The position numbers and the translations under genes were made by a program. From NCBI GenBank assembly GCA_016713325.1, contig JADJPJ010000002.1, forward strand, positions 248,001 to 312,000: a stretch of 64,000 bases of DNA, in the 5' to 3' direction. The notes below the pieces were generated by a model. It made no database searches and was not told the origin of the DNA. It worked only from the letters and a program-made list of their open reading frames with translations. Below, in pieces: positions 8,634 to 15,538 of the stretch. Origin of the DNA: Candidatus Flexifilum affinis (lineage in GTDB: Bacteria; Chloroflexota; Anaerolineae; Aggregatilineales; Phototrophicaceae). Every line of letters begins with the position of its first letter. The stretch's first letter is position 1.

Positions 8634-9744
8634 TCTGCGCATCACTTTGCTGAAGCTGCTGCCTATCCTGCTGATCGCGCTCGGCCTGTTCGTCGTGGTC
8701 TTCTTTGGCGTAGCGCGCATCTTTCCGCAGTGGAAGATCTACGCCACATTGGAGGCCGATGTGGTGGCGCGGCGTGATGCGGTGGCCGCGCAGTTCGCGG
8801 CGCAGATGGACGACGACACCATGCTCGTCCTCCAGCATCAGATCGAAAACATGGAAGAGCAGTTGTCCGGAGCCGCCACTGCATTTCTGACACGTGGCGA
8901 GGCGGAGCAACTTCTGGATCGTCTGTATGCCTATGCCTATTCGCGCGGGGTGCGCATCACCAACTTGCAGGCGCAGCAGGCCCAGCAGCCGCAACAGACG
9001 GAGGAGACATCCGAGAACAGCACGTCCGGCTACGAGATCCATCAGTTCCAGCTTCAGGTCGCCGGCGGCGTCGCCAATCTGATTGACTTCATCGCCCAGT
9101 TTCGTGAAGCCTCACTGCCCAGCGTCAACATCGTCAGCATGACGGTCGTGCGCCAGGAGAATCAAGCTCTGCTGACCATGGTGCTCCTGATCTACACCTC
9201 GGAGCACGCGTCCGGGTTGACGCTCAGCCAGATGGTGGTGCCGGTGGCCTTCGAACCCAGCCCAACGCCGACCGAAACGCCCACCGTCGCGCCAACGTTG
9301 CCGCCGACAGCCACGCTCTCGCCCAAGCAGCCTACCCCGCTGCCGCCCACGGCGACCACCGTGCCAACCAACACACCCACCGTGATCCCGTCGGCGACCT
9401 TCACCTTCACGCCGACGTTCACGCCCAGCCCGGTCATGACGACCGTCTACTGCCCCGGCGCGATGAACACGCTGTTCCGTCCCGGCGATATTGCCGTCGT
9501 CGACTTCAACGACATGGGCGCGCTCCGGGTCCTCTCCGACCCGAACGCCAGCGTCATCGCCACCCGGACGCAGGCCTACGACAACGATGTGCTGGAGATC
9601 CTCGCCGGCCCCGTCTGCGCCAACAGCTCCTACTACTGGTATGTCCGCAATCGCAGCTCGAACAATGCGCTCGGCTGGGTTGCTGAAGGGCAGGGCGACG
9701 AACGCTGGCTGTGTCCCGAAAATGCCTCGGAGTGCACCAGTTAG
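8620..9744 (+). CDS. PilO-like pilus alignment protein with Thr-Pro linker and C-terminal SH3b-like domain
   Basis: This 374-residue protein has a membrane helix (about 12-35), a coiled coil (40-95) and a ferredoxin-like β/α domain with FQLQVAGGVANLIDFIAQF, the hallmark strand-helix of PilO. A linker (about 205-272) of Thr-Pro repeats follows. It ends in a domain of about 100 residues (about 275-370) with paired Cys and SH3b-like strands (YYWYVRNR...LGWVAEG). PilO usually ends after the ferredoxin fold, so the extracellular tail is an addition, possibly for binding wall or surface glycans. It overlaps the PilN-like gene by 14 bp and is the last gene of the operon. Confidence 0.62.
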   Translation: MDLYNLRITLLKLLPILLIALGLFVVVFFGVARIFPQWKIYATLEADVVARRDAVAAQFAAQMDDDTMLVLQHQIENMEEQLSGAATAFLTRGEAEQLLDRLYAYAYSRGVRITNLQAQQAQQPQQTEETSENSTSGYEIHQFQLQVAGGVANLIDFIAQFREASLPSVNIVSMTVVRQENQALLTMVLLIYTSEHASGLTLSQMVVPVAFEPSPTPTETPTVAPTLPPTATLSPKQPTPLPPTATTVPTNTPTVIPSATFTFTPTFTPSPVMTTVYCPGAMNTLFRPGDIAVVDFNDMGALRVLSDPNASVIATRTQAYDNDVLEILAGPVCANSSYYWYVRNRSSNNALGWVAEGQGDERWLCPENASECTS

Positions 9745-9783
9745 GGCTGAACCGGCGTACGCGGCAGTGCGCCCGCGCATCAC

Positions 9784-10455
9784 TCAGCGAAGATCGCTGT
9801 TATCCCGCTGACCCAGACCACTGCTCCACGCCAGGCGGATGGCCTCGGAACGGTCGGCCGCTTGCAGCTTGCTCAGGATGTTCGAGACATGGTTGCGCAC
9901 CGTCTTGTTGCTCAGCACGAGCTGCTCGGCGATCTCGGTGTTGTTGTACCCCTTGGCGATCAGATCCAGCACTTCGATCTCGCGCTCGGTCAGTTCCGGG
10001 AACAGGCCATCGGCGCGGACGGGTTTGATGCTGCTGAAGTAATTCATCATGCGGTCGGCGATGCTCGCGCTGAAGATGGCGCCGCCGTTCTTGACTGTCT
10101 CGATGGCCCGGATGATCTCGTCCTGGTCCGCGCCTTTCAGCAGATAGCCGCGCGCGCCGGCTTTCATGGCCGCCAGCACCAGATCGTCGTCCTGGAACAT
10201 CGTGAGGATCAGGATACCAATGCGCGGGCACTGCTTGAAGATCTGACGGGTGGCCTCGATCCCATTCAATTCCGGCATCCTGACATCCATCAAGATGACA
10301 TCCGGCTCATGTTGCAGCGCCAACTGCACCACACTGGCGCCGTCCTCCGCTTCCGCCACCACCTCGCATCCGGGTAGTGATTTAAGCAGGACCGTTAAAC
10401 CCTTGCGAAACATAGGATGATCGTCGGCGATCATCACGCGAATCTGATCGGTCAT
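9784..10455 (-). CDS. NarL/LuxR-family response regulator
   Basis: This 223-residue protein has an N-terminal receiver with the acidic pair Asp11/Asp12, phosphoacceptor Asp57 (ILMDVRMPE) and the conserved Lys in YLLKGA. A LuxR-type helix-turn-helix follows, beginning LTEREIEVLDLIAKGYNNTEIA. It overlaps the start of the upstream histidine kinase gene by 4 bp (ATGA-type), so kinase and regulator form one transcription unit. It probably dimerises on phosphorylation and binds an inverted repeat. The candidate site is the palindrome at 13112-13132 and its copy at 14517-14537 (inference). Confidence 0.9.
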   Translation of the reverse strand: MTDQIRVMIADDHPMFRKGLTVLLKSLPGCEVVAEAEDGASVVQLALQHEPDVILMDVRMPELNGIEATRQIFKQCPRIGILILTMFQDDDLVLAAMKAGARGYLLKGADQDEIIRAIETVKNGGAIFSASIADRMMNYFSSIKPVRADGLFPELTEREIEVLDLIAKGYNNTEIAEQLVLSNKTVRNHVSNILSKLQAADRSEAIRLAWSSGLGQRDNSDLR

Positions 10456-11138
10456 GAAGTCACCTCCTGGTGATTCAGTGTGATCAAAGGCAGTTCGGCG
10501 GTCACCCGCGTCCCGCCATTCTCACCACGTTGGACGGAACACGAACCACCCAGTTCAGCGGCGCGCTCCGTCATAGAACTCAAGCCGACACCCCGACGGA
10601 GGCTTTCCGGCAGGCCCCGCCCGTCGTCGATCACTTCCAGCCGCAGAACGTGGTTGCAGTGCAGTCGCACCAGGGCCGAGGTCGCCTGTGCGTGACGGAC
10701 GACATTGGTCAGTGCCTCCAGGGCGATGCGGTACAGCGCGACCTCGGCGGCCGCCGCGAGCGTCGGCAGTGTCGCCGGCATTTCGACGGTGATTCGCAAT
10801 CCGCTGGCGCGCTCCAGCTCCCGCGCCTTCTCCTCGATCGCTGCGCACAGCCCGAGCTGCCCGATCGCCGGCGGCTGAAGCTCGTAGACCAGACGGCGGA
10901 TGTCGGCCAGCGCGTCGCCGATCTGTGATTTGATGTCGAGCAGCACCGGCTCGGCCTCGGAGGGTGAGTTTTTAAGCAGATTGCGCGCCGCGTCGACCTG
11001 GAGCATCAGGCTGGCCAAAGCGGGGCCGAGGCCGTCGTGCAGATCGTGGCTCAGGCGGCGCCGCTCTTCTTCGCGGGCCGTGACCAGTTTTTCTCGCGAA
11101 TACTGAAGATCCGCCGTGAGCCGCGCAGCCTGAATCAC
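10452..11138 (-). CDS. Sensor histidine kinase, kinase core (HisKA_3 + HATPase), separated from its sensor part by a frameshift
   Basis: The 228-residue product holds the full catalytic core of a NarX/LiaS-type kinase. The dimerisation/phosphoacceptor motif EEERRRLSHDLHDGLGPALA contains the phosphorylated His. N-box residues are in EALTNVVRHAQA and the G-box in VIDDGRGLP and GVGLSSM. It is out of frame with the upstream membrane/GAF part. Adding one base near 11180 restores a continuous reading (GEALTPADRQLVDS...AEAVIQAARL). As written the core could only be made from an internal start. It overlaps the response regulator gene by 4 bp. Confidence 0.75.
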   Translation of the reverse strand: MIQAARLTADLQYSREKLVTAREEERRRLSHDLHDGLGPALASLMLQVDAARNLLKNSPSEAEPVLLDIKSQIGDALADIRRLVYELQPPAIGQLGLCAAIEEKARELERASGLRITVEMPATLPTLAAAAEVALYRIALEALTNVVRHAQATSALVRLHCNHVLRLEVIDDGRGLPESLRRGVGLSSMTERAAELGGSCSVQRGENGGTRVTAELPLITLNHQEVTS

Positions 11139-12730
11139 CGCCTCGGCATGGAAGAGCAGGCTGTCGACCAGCTGACGGTCGCCGGGGTCAGCGCTTCGCC
11201 TGGCGACCGCGGCGCCACGACCAGTCGCCCGACCGTCTCACCGCCATAGGTGAGTGGGAACTCGATCCGTTCCAGTTGCGGTTCCCCCCACGAGGCCAGC
11301 CTCACGTGATCGCCGTCGCGTCCCAGCTCGACCGCGGCGTAGGGCAGCTTGAGTGCCGTCGCCACCGTCTGCGCGATCTGCTCCAGAGCGTCGTCAGGTG
11401 CCAGCGTTTGCTCCAGCCGGCGTGTCAGGCGCACCATGACGATTTCCGGTGCATCGCGCTCGCCGTAGATCAGCAGGTTGACCGCGTTTTGCAGACGTGT
11501 ACGGACCGAGGCGAAGACGACCGCGGCGATTCCGGTGCCGATCAGCGAAAACAGCGTGCTGCCCCAGTTCTGGAACACGGCACTCAGGGATCCCACGACG
11601 ACGATGTAGACAGAGACGATCAGCATCGTTAGCGTGCCCCACACCAGCGTCCGCTGAATGGCGATGCGAATGTTGAACAGCCGGTAGCGCACGACGGAGA
11701 AGGCGATGCCGAGCGCGATCGGGAATGACAGCAGCGGCACGATCTCCCAGCTCAGCACCAACTGCCCTTGCAGCAGCGCCGGCAGAATGACGAGCAGGGT
11801 GGTAAAGCCCATTGCCATGGCGAAGGTGATCGCCACCAGACGCACCCGCTGCCGCAGAAACGGCGTGGTGATCCGCCTGTAACCGGCAGCCAGAGCCACC
11901 AGCGTGAGGAGAAACGCCATCATCAGCAGGACCAGACCGGTGAGCTCCCACGTTCGCAGCATCGCCAGGGGATCCGGGTTGTTGTTGAACAACAATATCG
12001 CCACCGCGGCGGGATACGGCGTGAGGTATAGCAAAGTGATGAACCGTATCGGGTACTGGGCGCTTGCCCGAGGGCCGGGCAGCACAATCGCGAAATGGAA
12101 CAAGGCTGCGGCCATCAGCATGAGGAAGATGAAGGTGATGGCCCGGTAGTAGACGAACAGCCCGTGGTTGTTCACGATCATGGCCAGATCGGCGCCCACC
12201 GCCCGCGACACGCTGAATGTGACGAAAGCTGTGGCCGCCAGGAGCAGAGTCTGTGTCGCCTGTTCGCGTGGTCGACGCCACCACAGCCAGATCGCCTGCA
12301 CCTGAATCAGGATCAGGAACAGCGCGACAGGGAAATACCGGGCCACCATCAAATCGAAGGAGAAAGCCCCGATCGTGACGGGGATCTGCCGCTCTTCGCC
12401 GCTCCGAAGGACGGTATAGTCGATGAGGTCGCCGCGCTGCCATCCGGCATCGGCCATAGAAGGCCCCATCAGCCCATCCAGCCACTCGATCATCGGCCGG
12501 CCAGCCACGCGAATGATCTGGTCGCCGCCCTGCAAGCCATCGGTAGTTTCGATATCCGGGAAGAGGACCAGGGCGTCTGCCCGGGTGATGTCCGGGCCGA
12601 GCATGAGCCGGGCGCCATCCGACGGGGTGGCGATGCGCAGCAGGGTGAAGATCAGCGTCAGGCCGAAAGCCAGCGTGGAGAGGAGTGGAAAAATGAGAGA
12701 TGAGGACGTGCCGAATGGTTGTCTGCGCAT
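11135..12730 (-). CDS. Sensor histidine kinase, PDZ/membrane/GAF sensor part (frame-disrupted)
   Basis: From the ATG at 12730 (MRRQPFG) this part begins with a membrane helix. It continues with an extracytoplasmic PDZ-like domain (LQGGDQIIRVAGRPM), about seven more membrane helices (a 7TM-like block) and a GAF-like domain, where the reading frame is lost. The architecture PDZ-7TM-GAF-HisKA_3-HATPase is that of an envelope-sensing kinase. The frame diverges from the kinase core near 11180, where one base appears to be missing. Longer upstream frames (to 13042) cover a TATAAT element and were not used. The gene faces divergently from the envelope genes starting at 13206. Confidence 0.65.
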   Translation of the reverse strand: MRRQPFGTSSSLIFPLLSTLAFGLTLIFTLLRIATPSDGARLMLGPDITRADALVLFPDIETTDGLQGGDQIIRVAGRPMIEWLDGLMGPSMADAGWQRGDLIDYTVLRSGEERQIPVTIGAFSFDLMVARYFPVALFLILIQVQAIWLWWRRPREQATQTLLLAATAFVTFSVSRAVGADLAMIVNNHGLFVYYRAITFIFLMLMAAALFHFAIVLPGPRASAQYPIRFITLLYLTPYPAAVAILLFNNNPDPLAMLRTWELTGLVLLMMAFLLTLVALAAGYRRITTPFLRQRVRLVAITFAMAMGFTTLLVILPALLQGQLVLSWEIVPLLSFPIALGIAFSVVRYRLFNIRIAIQRTLVWGTLTMLIVSVYIVVVGSLSAVFQNWGSTLFSLIGTGIAAVVFASVRTRLQNAVNLLIYGERDAPEIVMVRLTRRLEQTLAPDDALEQIAQTVATALKLPYAAVELGRDGDHVRLASWGEPQLERIEFPLTYGGETVGRLVVAPRSPGEALTPATVSWSTACSSMPRR

Positions 12731-12758
12731 AATTCGCCCCAAGCACTTCCCTAACATG

Positions 12759-12764
12759 ATTATA
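12759..12764 (-). promoter_or_regulatory. Possible -10 element of the sensor kinase operon
   Basis: A perfect TATAAT on the minus strand lies 29 bp upstream of the chosen ATG at 12730. No convincing −35 hexamer at 16-18 bp is seen, so this is a tentative call. Confidence 0.3.
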
Positions 12765-12827
12765 CTTCGGAGGGAGAACCCCTTGCGAACACAATTTCGC
12801 TGGGCGACCGTCCTCTCGTCCTTCTGA

Positions 12828-13037
12828 TTAGCTAAACCGGAATGGGGTATTCGTGACCCAGAAGAAGAACCCACCGATCGCCAGAACCGCCAACAACATA
12901 AGACAACCAATGCCCGTCTGGGCGGCTTCATGCGAGTCTGGCATGAACAGGCTGCCGACGGCGCGGATGACGGAAAGCATGGGTCCGAAGCCGAGACGGA
13001 ATAAGATCCGAAGAAGCAGTTCGGTGAACAAGTCCAT
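12828..13037 (-). CDS. Small membrane protein, unknown function
   Basis: A 69-residue product with an amphipathic N-terminus (LLLRILFRLGFGPML) and a C-terminal membrane helix (GCLMLLAVLAIGGFFFWV). I recognise no family. The start ATG at 13037 was chosen because GGAAGG lies 7 bp upstream. A longer frame to 13142 would run through the palindromic operator. It is divergent from the small membrane gene at 13206, and the palindrome at 13112-13132 sits between the two starts. Its position beside a LiaSR-like two-component system suggests an envelope-stress target (inference). Confidence 0.55.
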   Translation of the reverse strand: MDLFTELLLRILFRLGFGPMLSVIRAVGSLFMPDSHEAAQTGIGCLMLLAVLAIGGFFFWVTNTPFRFS

Positions 13038-13111
13038 GTCATATTCCTTCCGCAGCATTCCCATCATGTCTTCAGCATAGATCCGGCCGCGTCCCGCCGT
13101 CATGAAGCCAA

Positions 13112-13132
13112 TGTCCCGACTGACTCGGGACA
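13112..13132. promoter_or_regulatory. Palindromic operator candidate between divergent envelope genes
   Basis: A perfect inverted repeat TGTCCCGA-N5-TCGGGACA ends 8 bp upstream of a −35-like hexamer. A degenerate copy, identical at 18 of 21 positions, lies at 14517-14537. NarL/LiaR-type regulators bind repeats of this size, and the only such regulator here is encoded at 9784-10455. Confidence 0.55.
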
Positions 13133-13140
13133 TCGGCCCC

Positions 13141-13170
13141 ACGACAGTGGGACGGTTATGCCGCTACAGT
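13141..13170 (+). promoter_or_regulatory. Promoter candidate (copy 1) for the 13206 gene
   Basis: ACGACA (13141-13146), an 18-bp spacer and TACAGT (13165-13170), followed by AAGGTATCGTGGC. The same arrangement with identical spacing recurs at 14569-14598. The match between the two copies is stronger evidence than the match to consensus. Confidence 0.5.
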
Positions 13171-13205
13171 GAAGGTATCGTGGCGTGACAACAAGGAGTG
13201 ATCCC

Positions 13206-13472
13206 ATGACCGCCCGAACCGAGCGTTTTGTCAAGCAGGAGAACGTGCGCATTGAACTGTTCGTCTGGCTGTTCGCCTGTCCTTTCTTCGAGCTGCTGCG
13301 CCTGCTTCTGCGCGCACTGCGTGCGGTCCGCGTGAATCTCAACGAACGGATCTTTTCCCCGCTCATCGAATGTGTCCGCGAGGATGACGCGATGGCTCTG
13401 GCCACCTGTTTTGTGCTGCTGACGATCATGGGCAGCCTGGTCAGCGCGCTCGTCCAGATCCTGTGGCGCTAG
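13206..13472 (+). CDS. Small membrane protein, unknown function
   Basis: This 88-residue product has two hydrophobic stretches: an N-terminal amphipathic/re-entrant segment (LFVWLFACPFFELL) and a C-terminal membrane helix (ALATCFVLLTIMGSLVSALVQIL). A basic segment (RALRAVRVNLNER) lies between them. It is not recognised as a named family. The ATG at 13206 has AAGGAGTG 5 bp upstream. It is preceded by the palindromic operator and promoter copy 1. The next gene starts 12 bp downstream, so the two are probably co-transcribed. Likely a target of the neighbouring two-component system (inference). Confidence 0.6.
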   Translation: MTARTERFVKQENVRIELFVWLFACPFFELLRLLLRALRAVRVNLNERIFSPLIECVREDDAMALATCFVLLTIMGSLVSALVQILWR

Positions 13473-13483
13473 GGGAGGACATC

Positions 13484-14632
13484 ATGAAGCGGTTACTGAT
13501 TGGATTGGCTGTAGTTCTGATCCTCGTTGTCGGCGCTTACCTGGGGATGTCGACCATCCTCTATTCACGCCTCGCGACCATCAAGCCGAATTGTGCCGGC
13601 GCCTTCCCTGACAATACGCCGGCGGCATTCAGCGTCGCGCAGTTCAGCGACTCGCTCGATCCTGCCCCCTACTTCATGCCGGAATACGAAACGGTGAGTA
13701 TCCCCGGCCGAACGCCAGACATCACCCTGAGCGGCTGGTATGTGCCCTCGGCAGGAGCTGAGACCGGCAGGGAGGACCGTGCGGTGCTCGTCGTCCACGG
13801 ACTGGGCACGGGCAGTCCAGACTGCAGGCGGCATCCGCGCGCCCTGCTGGCGGCCGGGATGCTGCATCGCGCCGGTTACAACGTGCTGCTCATCGACCTG
13901 CGCGATCACGGCGACTCGACCCTCGAAGATGGCCGGTGGGCCGGTGGCACCGAAGAGTATCTGGATGTACTGAGCGCCTGGGACTGGCTGATGGCCGAAC
14001 AGGGGTTCGCGGCCGAGCAGATTGGCATCTTCGCCTACTCTGGCGGCACCGGCACGACTCTGATCGCCCTGGGGCAGGAGCCGCGCATCGCCGCCATCTG
14101 GCTGGACAGCGTCTTCGTCGACATCGAGCTGGCCATCGGCGACGAGCTGAGCAGGAGCGGCTTGCCGACCTTTCTGATACCCGGCGGCCTGCTGATCGCC
14201 CGGCTGAACGGCGACGATCTCACGGCCTTCAGTCCCCTCGAAGCGGCGACACGGATTGACGGTCGCCCGGTCTTCATCACCCACGCCGTGGGCGACTCCG
14301 CTCTCAAGGTGGACTACGCCTACCGTCTGGCCGATGCGCTGCGTGCTGCGGGCGCCGAGCCGGAACTGTGGGTGACGCCCGGCGACGGCCATGTCCGCAG
14401 CATGTTCGAGGAGACGGCGGAGTATGAACGAAGACTCATTCTGTTCTTCAGGGGTTGGTGGTGCGGTCGCGCCAGCTTCAGAGACGATCTGGCCCTGTCC
14501 GTCGTCATGGAACGGTTGTCCCGACTCACTGAGGACACCTGTCGCCGAGAAATCAGGACCCCTGCCTCACGACAGAAGGACGTTGGGACAGTTACAGTGA
14601 GAGCATCGTGGCAAGACGCGACACCGCTGTGA
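13484..14632 (+). CDS. Membrane-anchored alpha/beta hydrolase
   Basis: An N-terminal membrane helix (about 4-25) is followed by an α/β-hydrolase fold. The oxyanion strand is VLVVHGLG and the nucleophile elbow is AYSGGTG with Ser186. A candidate acid is in HAVGDSAL and a candidate His in GDGHVRSM. The substrate is unknown; FrsA/YfhR-like peptidases and esterases share this layout. The start has GGGGAGG 7 bp upstream. The fold should end near residue 325. The remaining ~55 residues are Arg-rich, overlap the second operator copy, and look like run-on after a lost stop or frameshift near 14455. Confidence 0.72.
   Translation: MKRLLIGLAVVLILVVGAYLGMSTILYSRLATIKPNCAGAFPDNTPAAFSVAQFSDSLDPAPYFMPEYETVSIPGRTPDITLSGWYVPSAGAETGREDRAVLVVHGLGTGSPDCRRHPRALLAAGMLHRAGYNVLLIDLRDHGDSTLEDGRWAGGTEEYLDVLSAWDWLMAEQGFAAEQIGIFAYSGGTGTTLIALGQEPRIAAIWLDSVFVDIELAIGDELSRSGLPTFLIPGGLLIARLNGDDLTAFSPLEAATRIDGRPVFITHAVGDSALKVDYAYRLADALRAAGAEPELWVTPGDGHVRSMFEETAEYERRLILFFRGWWCGRASFRDDLALSVVMERLSRLTEDTCRREIRTPASRQKDVGTVTVRASWQDATPL
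14517..14537. promoter_or_regulatory. Second, imperfect copy of the palindromic operator
   Basis: This 21-bp site matches the operator at 13112-13132 at 18 positions and keeps the outer TGTCC/GGACA arms. It lies inside the 3' extension of the hydrolase frame and 31 bp upstream of the −35 of promoter copy 2. Confidence 0.45.
14569..14598 (+). promoter_or_regulatory. Promoter candidate (copy 2) for the 14675 gene
   Basis: ACGACA (14569-14574), an 18-bp spacer and TACAGT (14593-14598), then GAGAGCATCGTGGC. It aligns without gaps to promoter copy 1 at 13141-13170 and the bases that follow it. Confidence 0.5.
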
Positions 14633-14674
14633 AACTGAACGGCAGCGTGTGAACGGCCACAGGAGAAAAATCTC

Positions 14675-15449
14675 ATGATTATTAACTGGATCGTTCGACT
14701 GGTCGTGGTTGCGGTGCTCTGGCTCCTCTCTTTTCACATGACGTCGGCCCAGAGTGAAGAAATGCTCTACGTGGTTTCCGGCAGTACGTCGATCAATGCG
14801 CGGCAGTGCCCGCGGCTGGATTGTGCAGTGGTGGAGGCCCTCCAGCCGGGTACGGAAGTGACCGTTATCGAGATGGTGAACGGCGATACCGTTTTCGGAA
14901 GCGATCAGTGGGCCCAACTGGAAAACGGCAGCGGCGAGGTGTACGTCCACAGCGCGCTGATCGATCCCGTAGCGGCCGGTGAATCGGACGCCGGGGGGAA
15001 GGTGGTCAGCGATATGGATCAGCGTGACGAGAGCGCTGCCCCGGCGCGGGAGGCGGAGTCGCGCGAGACCGTCGAAGCGGCCCCGCTCGACACCAGCCGC
15101 TGGCTGGTCGTCGAGGTGGACCGCTTCACCGTGCGCATGCCGCCGATGTGGGAAGACATTCAGGAACTGGTCGCCGATGTTGATGACCGGGGTGACCAGC
15201 AGTGGTGGCGAGGTAGTTTCCGCAGATGTGCTCACGCTCCCGGCAGGACTGGCGACGCGGGTCGAAGGCAAGTACCTTGACACGACGACATCGCCCTCAA
15301 CCGTCTATCAGGAGATCACCTACGCGCTCTTCACAGGGGATGAGATCTATACCCTGGACCTGTGGGTGGCGAGTTCCTATGAAGGTGATTACGGCCCGGT
15401 CATCGACGCCATCGCCACCAGCTTCCATCAGGATGCCTCGAACCTGTAG
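14675..15449 (+). pseudogene. Secreted SH3b-domain protein, frameshifted
   Basis: The product starts with a signal peptide (residues 1-25, ending near MTSAQS). An SH3b domain follows (SINARQCPRLDCAVVEALQPG...WAQLENGSGEVYVHSALI), then an acidic linker and a C-terminal β-rich domain. The first frame runs to 15280 with a nonsense tail. The natural continuation (SSGGEVVSADVLTLPAG to ...SFHQDASNL, stop 15447-15449) is in another frame. Removing one base from the GGGG run at 15189-15192 joins them. It may be a sequencing error rather than a true pseudogene. The gene has its own promoter copy 2 and a strong terminator 7 bp after the stop. Confidence 0.65.
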
Positions 15450-15455
15450 CGGTGT

Positions 15456-15491
15456 GTGGGGCGGCGCTCCCTGGGGCGCCGCCCCACTTTT
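15456..15491 (+). terminator. Intrinsic terminator after the SH3b gene
   Basis: A perfect 12-bp GC-rich stem (15456-15467 with 15476-15487) closes an 8-nt loop and is followed by TTTTG. The U tract is short, so it may be only partly efficient. Confidence 0.65.
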
Positions 15492-15538
15492 GCTGTTCTG
15501 GAATGGGAATGAAGATGTTTCTCCACAGGAGGATGACC

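Noticed and set aside
13463..13483. Upstream extension of the hydrolase gene
   Set aside because: The ATG at 13484 has a strong GGGGAGG site and begins the membrane anchor; the extension overlaps the previous gene.
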